Positions 58,646 to 64,000 of a stretch of 64,000 bases of DNA are shown here, one piece after another. Source of the stretch: CAZFOB01 sp964520325 (GTDB taxonomy: Bacteria; Actinomycetota; JAICYB01); NCBI GenBank assembly GCA_964520325.1, contig CAZFOB010000014.1:1-64000 (forward strand), in the 5' to 3' direction. The position numbers were made by a program, and so were the translations under genes. Position 1 is the stretch's first letter. Every line of letters starts with the position of its first letter. The notes under the pieces are model-generated. The model had not been told where the DNA came from. It saw only the letters and a list, made by a program, of their open reading frames with translations, and made no database searches.

Positions 58646-60261
58646 ACGGGGACGGCCCAGATCCCCGCGACGGCCCCGGCGAGGGGTCGGTCGTCCGCGC
58701 CACCGCGCAGATCTCGGCGATCACCGTGGTCGCGCGCCTCGCCGGCTTCGCACGCTGGGTGGTCCTCGGGTACGCCGTCGGAACGACGTTCCTCGGCAAC
58801 GTGTATCAGACGGCCAACACCATCCCGAACGTCGTGTTCGAACTGGTCGCGGGCGGTGTTCTCGCGTCTGTGCTCGTGCCGACCTTCGTTCGGGAGATCG
58901 ACGCCGGCGCGGATCGCATCAGTGACATCGCGTCGACGCTCGCCAACGCGTTGCTGATCGTTAGCGTTCCTCTCGTAGCTGTAGGTGTCGTGTTCGCAGC
59001 TCCGATGATGAGCGCGCTGCTCGTCGGCGTGAGCGATCCGCTTGTCAAGGCCAAACAGGTCGAGCTCGGTGCGTGGTTCCTCCGGTTCTTCCTGCCGCAG
59101 GTCCCGCTGTATCTGGTCGGCATCGTGATGCAAGGGCTATTGCACGCGCACCGTCGCTTCGTCGCGGCCGCGCTCGGCCCCCTGCTGTCGAGCCTCACCG
59201 TCATCGCGACATACCTCACCTTCCGCGCGATCGCTCCGCACGCGACACTCGAGAACGTCACGCGTCCGCAGCTCGCGGTGCTCGCCGGCGGCACGACGCT
59301 CGGTGTGGTCGCGCTCACGCTGTGTCAGATCCCATCGGTGCGACGACTCGGACTGCGCTGGCGGCCGGTGCTCCTGTGGCGTGATCCCGTCGTGAAAGGC
59401 GCGCTGCGCGCAGGGGGCTGGGGAGCGGGATACCTCGGGATAACGCAGTTGATCCTGCTTGTTGTGATCGTCCTCGCGAATCGCGTCGAAGGCGGGGTCG
59501 TCGCATTCCAGATCGCGAACGCTTTCTTCGAGCTCCCGAACGCGATCATCGGTCTTCCGCTTGCGCTTTCGCTTTACCCCGCCATGTCGTCGGCGTTCGC
59601 ACGCGGCGACGAGCCGCGCTTCGGTGCTTTGCTGCTCAACGGATGGCGCCTGGCTCTCTTCGGTGCGATACCGGCAGCCGTTGGCTTGTATCTGCTGGCT
59701 CCGCTGGCCACCGACGTCCTGCTCGGATGGACGCGCGACGTCTCCCCGGAGTTGGTGGCGGGCACGCTTCAGGGGTTGGCCGTCGGCGTGGTGCCATGGG
59801 TCTTGCTCGCAACGCTGGTTCGGGCGCTCTACGCACGCGGCGCGACGGCGCGCCCCTTCGTGATGAACGTCGCCGGTTTCATGGTTGTGCTCGGGATCGG
59901 CGTCGGGGGGACGCTCGGCGCCGATCCGCGCGGCACATCAGCCATGAGGTTGCTCGGAGCCTCGGTCGGTGCCGGATGGTGGATGGCGGCCGTCGCCGGC
60001 GTCCTGCTGCTGGCGAGGTACTGGGACGTCGCAGCCGCCATGCGGTCCCTCGGCGTGAATCTGCTCCGCGGAGCGACGATGGGGGCTGCCGTGTGGCTCG
60101 TGCTGCGAACCCTCGAGGATTCCGCACCTCGGCCGCTGACGCTCATGGCGGCCGTCGTTGCCGGTGTAGCTGTGATCGCAGCCACGGGGCTGCGATCCGC
60201 AGAGCTTCGTGGGACCCTCGCCTTCCTGTCCGGGCGAAGTCAGACTCAAGAACACCTATGA
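58642..60261 (+). CDS. murJ: Lipid II flippase MurJ
   Basis: MurJ moves lipid II across the membrane for wall synthesis. The 539 residues have about 14 hydrophobic segments and start with an Asp/Gly/Pro tail, then the family segment VVRATAQISAITVVARLAGFARWVVLG. The MurJ core loop VYQTANTIPNVVFELVAGGVLASVLVPTFVRE is clear. Unlike mycobacterial MurJ, there is no C-terminal pseudokinase domain. GTG 58642 overlaps the upstream stop. Confidence 0.92.
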   Translation: MNGDGPDPRDGPGEGSVVRATAQISAITVVARLAGFARWVVLGYAVGTTFLGNVYQTANTIPNVVFELVAGGVLASVLVPTFVREIDAGADRISDIASTLANALLIVSVPLVAVGVVFAAPMMSALLVGVSDPLVKAKQVELGAWFLRFFLPQVPLYLVGIVMQGLLHAHRRFVAAALGPLLSSLTVIATYLTFRAIAPHATLENVTRPQLAVLAGGTTLGVVALTLCQIPSVRRLGLRWRPVLLWRDPVVKGALRAGGWGAGYLGITQLILLVVIVLANRVEGGVVAFQIANAFFELPNAIIGLPLALSLYPAMSSAFARGDEPRFGALLLNGWRLALFGAIPAAVGLYLLAPLATDVLLGWTRDVSPELVAGTLQGLAVGVVPWVLLATLVRALYARGATARPFVMNVAGFMVVLGIGVGGTLGADPRGTSAMRLLGASVGAGWWMAAVAGVLLLARYWDVAAAMRSLGVNLLRGATMGAAVWLVLRTLEDSAPRPLTLMAAVVAGVAVIAATGLRSAELRGTLAFLSGRSQTQEHL

Positions 60262-60298
60262 CGTCGGCTCGCGCCACCTTGGAAAGCAGTGGACGCAG

Positions 60299-61324
60299 TT
60301 GAAGCAGGTTGCGCACGTGCTGTGGCGTTCGGAAGGCGGGATCCGACGTCACGTCCGCACCATCGCCGCTCACCCACCCGATGGTTGGCAGACCGCCGCC
60401 GTGTTCGGACCATCCGATCTCGCGTCGTATTTCACCGGTCTTCCCTTCAGGCCGGTGACGCTCCGCGGCCTGCTCTCGGCCCGGGCCGGCTTCGACGTCG
60501 TTCATGCACATGGGATCACCGCGGGGACTGTCGCACTCCTTCCCGGCGGCCCACCCGTCGTCCTGTCGATCCATGTCGTGCTGGGAGCGACCGGAGCTAC
60601 CGCACGTTCGCCGATGGCTCGGCGTGGAGCGTTGGCCATCGCGTCCCGTGCTGATGCTGTGATCGCGCCTACGCAACGTGCCGCCATCGGGTTTGAGAGG
60701 GCGCGCATCATCCCGCCGGCGTTCTGTCCGCTCGCGCCGCCGTCGCGGTCACGCGATGACGTGCGTCGTGAGCTCGGCGCGTCGGAGGACGATGTGGTCG
60801 CGCTCGCAGTCTCGCGACTGCAACCAGAGAAGCGGCTCGACCTTTTCGTACGCGCCGTCGAATCTTCGGGATGCGTGGGCTGGCTCGTCGGTGATGGGCC
60901 GGAGCGCCTGAGCCTTGAAGCATCTGCGTCCGGCACACGGACGCGATGGCTCGGTTCCCGCGAGGACATCGCCGACCTGTTAGCGGCTGCCGACGTCTTC
61001 GTCTCTGCTTCGAGCTCGGAGAGCTACGGGATCGCCGTTGGCGAGGCCATCCACGCGGGACTCCCGGTTGTGGCCAGTCGTACCGGTGCGATCGAGGAGA
61101 TCGTGGGGGCCGCCGGGGTCGTTGTTGCGCCGGGTGACGACGACGCGTTCATCGAAGCGCTCGTAACGATGGTTGCCGACGGCGAGGAACGTATGCGCCG
61201 GTCCGCGATCGCTCGCGCCATCTCGCAGCCGGGCGCGCACTCGGGCGCGCAGCCGGACGCCGCAACGCTCATCGGCCGCATCGGGGCCGTGTACGACGAG
61301 GTGTCGACAAAGGTAGTGTCCTGA
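60299..61324 (+). CDS. Family 4 glycosyltransferase
   Basis: A GT-B enzyme of 341 residues beginning at TTG 60299, LKQVAHVLWRSEGGIRRHVRTIA. The donor-binding motif is LAVSRLQPEKRLDLFVRAV, and the C-terminal E-x7-E pattern is SSSESYGIAVGEAIHAGLPVVAS. Acceptor and sugar are unknown; the steA-steB-murJ context suggests an envelope glycan. An upstream frame overlaps murJ. GTG 60317 is an alternative start. A 12-nt duplication (61230-61253) lies near the 3' end. Confidence 0.85.
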   Translation: MKQVAHVLWRSEGGIRRHVRTIAAHPPDGWQTAAVFGPSDLASYFTGLPFRPVTLRGLLSARAGFDVVHAHGITAGTVALLPGGPPVVLSIHVVLGATGATARSPMARRGALAIASRADAVIAPTQRAAIGFERARIIPPAFCPLAPPSRSRDDVRRELGASEDDVVALAVSRLQPEKRLDLFVRAVESSGCVGWLVGDGPERLSLEASASGTRTRWLGSREDIADLLAAADVFVSASSSESYGIAVGEAIHAGLPVVASRTGAIEEIVGAAGVVVAPGDDDAFIEALVTMVADGEERMRRSAIARAISQPGAHSGAQPDAATLIGRIGAVYDEVSTKVVS

Positions 61325-62400
61325 TGCCGTCCTTCCGCACCGCACTCGTCCTGGAGATCGTGTCGACCGCTCCCGAGGGGACGCAGGAGCTGACGGTCAA
61401 GATCGGCGAAGAGAAGCGTCGCGCGATCCTCTATCCGCGATGGGCAGCGCCCGCATCTGTTGGTGATGCCGTCGTTGTGAACACAACTGCCGTTGAGCTC
61501 GATCTCGGGACCGGCGGTCTTGACTTCGTCGTGTGGAACCAGGCGGTCGACAGCTACGACGCGCCCGGCGGCGGGCACATCATGAAGCTGCGCTATACAC
61601 CGGCTCAGTGTGAGGTCCTTGCGGTTGAAGCGCAGGAGTCACCCCACCACGGCGTGATGCAACAGGCCCGAACGCTCGACGCAACGCCGGTCGTTGCGAC
61701 ATCGCTTCACTCGCAGCTATTGCCCGTGCTCTGTGGGTTACGGCGGATCGCTCCCGATGCTCGGGTCGCGTATGTGATGACCGACGGGGCGGGTATCGAG
61801 GCGAGCTTCTCCCGTACGCTTCGCGGCCTGCGCGAGCTCGGATGGCTGCGCGGTGTCGTAACAGCCGGACACGCGATCGGCGGTGACCTTGAATCGGTCA
61901 CGCTGCACAGCGGCCTCCTCGCGGCCCGCCACGTCCTCGATGCAGACGTCATCGTGGCCGGCCTCGGCCCCGGTGTCGTCGGGACCGCGACCCCGTACGG
62001 AACCACCGCGATCGAGCTCGGTACCATCACGCTGGCGGCGCAAGCCCTCGGCGGACGCGCGGTCGTGTGCGTGCGCCTCTCCGGCACAGATCCGCGTCCG
62101 CGACACCGGGGTGTCAGCCACCACATGGTGGCCGCGCTCGGGTGGGTGGAAGCCGCGATCGATCCATCGGTCACGGCGGTCGTCGCACCGAAGGGCTCGA
62201 GGGAGCTCGTAGCCGATGCGCTGCCGAACTACAACGTCATCGAATGCGACGCCGGAGACGTGCTCGCCGATCTCATCAAGGCCAAAGAGTTCGGACTGAG
62301 CGTCTCTCACATGGGACGAACGCCTGAAGAGGACACGCTGTTCTTCGAAGCCGCGGCGGCCGCCGGTGCATACGCCGGACGACTGGTGGCCGGGAGATGA
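61324..62400 (+). CDS. DUF3866 family protein
   Basis: A 358-residue soluble protein of an actinobacterial/Firmicutes family with no known activity. The N-terminal domain has a small beta-barrel (RRAILYPRWAAPASVGDAVVVNTTAVELDLGTGGLDFVVW) and HIMKLRYTPAQCEVLAVEAQESPHH. A later Rossmann-like part contains VIVAGLGPGVVGTATPYGTT and HRGVSHHMVAALG. The ATG overlaps the glycosyltransferase stop and the gene overlaps the next one by 4 nt (ATGA), so it is coupled to its neighbours. Confidence 0.85.
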   Translation: MPSFRTALVLEIVSTAPEGTQELTVKIGEEKRRAILYPRWAAPASVGDAVVVNTTAVELDLGTGGLDFVVWNQAVDSYDAPGGGHIMKLRYTPAQCEVLAVEAQESPHHGVMQQARTLDATPVVATSLHSQLLPVLCGLRRIAPDARVAYVMTDGAGIEASFSRTLRGLRELGWLRGVVTAGHAIGGDLESVTLHSGLLAARHVLDADVIVAGLGPGVVGTATPYGTTAIELGTITLAAQALGGRAVVCVRLSGTDPRPRHRGVSHHMVAALGWVEAAIDPSVTAVVAPKGSRELVADALPNYNVIECDAGDVLADLIKAKEFGLSVSHMGRTPEEDTLFFEAAAAAGAYAGRLVAGR

Positions 62401-64000
62401 GGCGCTCGCTCGCGACGATCTTGGTCGTCAGCGCAGTCGCCTCCGGCGGCATCGCGTTGTTCGCAAGCCTCGCTTCACGTCCGAGCTCTGGTTCGATGAG
62501 GCCGCTGGCTGGGGATCGCGTCGTGATCTTCACGATCTCCGGAGTGACGTGGGGGGACATCGGCGGTCGTGCCCCCGGCGAAGAACTCCCGACATTCGAC
62601 AAGCTGATACGAGAGGGATCGACCGCTGCGCTCGCGCCCCGGACGGCGTCCGTGCGCCCGTCGGCCGAACGCGGCTACCTCACCCTCGGCGCAGGCAACC
62701 GAGCGGCGGCGAGCAACGAGAGCTCGGATGCCCAGCTCGCTTACGGCGTGAAGGAAGAGGTTTACGAAGGCATCACCGCCGGCGAGATCAATCGGACGCT
62801 CGGTGGCTGCTGCCGGTCCGCGGCCGTTGTTCACCTCGGTGTTCCCGAGCTTCAGTCCAGGCAGGACGCCCAGTATCACGGGGCGAAGGTCGGCGCGCTG
62901 GGCGAAGCCCTGCAGCGCGGCGGGATCGATCGCGGGATCATCTCGGCCGCCGATCTCACCACCGCAGCCCGACCGCCGGACACCGGACGCGGTGGGCCTG
63001 TCCTCGCGATGGTCGACAACAACGGCGTCGTACCGCAAGGACTGGTCCGGGGGCTGGTTTCTCCAGGCGGCCCGCTTTCGCCTGGGATCACCAACGAGGA
63101 CGCACTTGTGAGTGCGACGCGTCGCATGCTCGGCGCCGTCGACCTCCTGATGGTCGAGCCGGGTGAAACGCTTCGCGCGGACAACCTTGCCAACCACGTG
63201 TATCCGGACGCGGCGAAGAGGATCCGTCGCGAGGCATTGTCGAGAACCGATCGACTGCTCAACGGGGTGGTTCGCGCGCTTGAAGAGGAAGACCTCCTGC
63301 TCGTCGTCGGTGTGTCCAGCTCTTCGACCGATCGCCAGGAGCACCTGACTCCGATCATCGCGTGGGGTGCTGGGACCAAACCCGGTGAGCTCAGGTCCGC
63401 TACGACCCACCGCGCGGGCAGCGTCACGCTGACGGACGTCGCGCCCACCGTGCTGTCCGTCTTCGGCCTCGCGCAGCCGGCCTCGATGTCCGGGCGGCCG
63501 ATACGTCGGATCGCGAGCGATGCGGAGCGTCCGCAGAGCCACGACGAGCTGGACCGGCGATCGGTCTTCCGCGAACGGTTCGTGCCCGCGGTCTTCTACT
63601 CGTTCGTGGCGCTGTTCGTCCTGCTGTTCGTGCTCGTGGCGTTCGTGTTCCTTCTGCGGCTTCCGTTCAAGCCACCCCTGGTGAGCATCTGCTATCTCAT
63701 CCTGGCCCTTCCGCTTGCGACCTTCATGCTCACCGCCGTGCCGCTGTGGAACCTCGGGGTCCTGCCCGCGCAGATCCTGCTGTGGACGATCGCGATCGCG
63801 CTGGCGGCGGCGGCGTGGCTCGTTCCGGGCCCCCGGTGGACGGGTGCGGTGCCACTGGTCAGCTCGCTGGCGGTCTTCGTCGGCGTTGTTCTGCTCTTCG
63901 GTGGGCACCTGTTGGCCAACGCTGTGTTCGGCAACTCGGTGCTCGCGGCCGGGCGCTTCTACGGCATCCCGAACACCGGATCGGCGCTCTTCTTCGGCGC
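62397..64000 (+). CDS. Membrane protein with alkaline-phosphatase-like domain (3' end outside window)
   Basis: The frame is open from ATG 62397 (overlap with the DUF3866 stop) to the window end: 534 codons with no stop. A signal anchor is at about 5-27. The external part contains DRVVIFTISGVTWGDI and a C-terminal segment PIIAWGAGTKPGELRSATTHRAG...TDVAPTVLSVFGL...SGRPI, the metal/His side of the alkaline phosphatase-sulfatase fold. Conserved nucleophile residues are not obvious, so activity is unsure. From about residue 400, hydrophobic helices begin (FYSFVALFVLLFVLVAFVFLL, and more). It may modify or transport an envelope polymer with MurJ and the glycosyltransferase. Confidence 0.7.
   Translation, partial: MRRSLATILVVSAVASGGIALFASLASRPSSGSMRPLAGDRVVIFTISGVTWGDIGGRAPGEELPTFDKLIREGSTAALAPRTASVRPSAERGYLTLGAGNRAAASNESSDAQLAYGVKEEVYEGITAGEINRTLGGCCRSAAVVHLGVPELQSRQDAQYHGAKVGALGEALQRGGIDRGIISAADLTTAARPPDTGRGGPVLAMVDNNGVVPQGLVRGLVSPGGPLSPGITNEDALVSATRRMLGAVDLLMVEPGETLRADNLANHVYPDAAKRIRREALSRTDRLLNGVVRALEEEDLLLVVGVSSSSTDRQEHLTPIIAWGAGTKPGELRSATTHRAGSVTLTDVAPTVLSVFGLAQPASMSGRPIRRIASDAERPQSHDELDRRSVFRERFVPAVFYSFVALFVLLFVLVAFVFLLRLPFKPPLVSICYLILALPLATFMLTAVPLWNLGVLPAQILLWTIAIALAAAAWLVPGPRWTGAVPLVSSLAVFVGVVLLFGGHLLANAVFGNSVLAAGRFYGIPNTGSALFFG

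Noticed and set aside
62475..63908. Minus-strand frame of 477 codons at the right edge
   Set aside because: The plus strand holds an open gene from 62397 with a signal anchor, membrane helices and an alkaline-phosphatase-like motif. The minus frame is rich in Arg, Glu and His repeats and looks like its shadow.

Overview
The window is 64 kb of dense, G+C-rich bacterial chromosome from an actinobacterium (Actinomycetota), probably an uncultured lineage. The evidence is the actinobacterial integration host factor mIHF, a PriA without helicase motifs, the CoaBC motif PAMHTEMW, TTG-started CspA and IF3, a SteA/SteB-like pair, and a gene order close to the one I recall for the Mycobacterium tuberculosis backbone (carB-pyrF-mihF-...-rpoZ-coaBC-metK, fmt-rpe-rib, infC-rpmI-rplT-pheST-argCJBDFRGH, tyrS, TPR-HAD-tlyA-nadK-recN-steA-steB). 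I cannot name a genus.

Layout. 1-5.6 kb holds the 3' part of carB and pyrK-pyrD-pyrF-pyrE, a UMP-synthesis operon linked by 4-nt start/stop overlaps. 5.7-13.7 kb holds mihF, an archaeal-type cytidylate kinase where gmk normally sits, rpoZ, coaBC, metK, priA, def, fmt and rpe. 13.7-18.2 kb holds an FMN riboswitch controlling ribD-ribE-ribBA-ribH, then hisG. 18.3-24.8 kb holds a cold-shock protein, an attenuator-like leader before infC-rpmI-rplT, a small soluble histidine kinase, pheS-pheT and an FKBP lipoprotein. 24.8-34.9 kb holds an ABC half-transporter and the complete argCJBDFRGH operon, with a good ARG box over its promoter. 34.9-37.7 kb is an accessory pocket with a secreted metzincin-like protein lacking the catalytic Glu and an AAA/DUF234 ATPase. 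37.7-43.8 kb holds gdhA, mpg, a class A penicillin-binding lipoprotein, tyrS and a TPR protein. 43.8-50.5 kb is mostly minus strand: an MBL-fold hydrolase, three minor-pilin-like genes without pilus machinery, superoxide dismutase and a DUF1015 protein. 50.6-64 kb holds TPR, HAD phosphatase, rhomboid, tlyA, nadK, a small membrane protein, recN, then an envelope cluster of steA, steB/mctB, murJ, a glycosyltransferase, a DUF3866 protein and a membrane protein with an alkaline-phosphatase-like domain that runs off the right edge.

The strongest unlisted signal is regulatory. Eleven genes at the heads of transcription units have a -10-like hexamer whose last base lies exactly 6 nt before the start codon. 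This is the geometry of leaderless mRNA. Genes with Shine-Dalgarno sites (mihF, rpoZ, csp, sodA) instead have longer leaders. In four places the stop codon of one gene is part of the -10 element of the next. Short 11-15 nt tandem duplications recur in coding and non-coding DNA. Two conserved genes (carB, tlyA) carry apparent coding lesions, so isolated base errors in the assembly are possible. All family assignments come from reading motifs; no database search was run.
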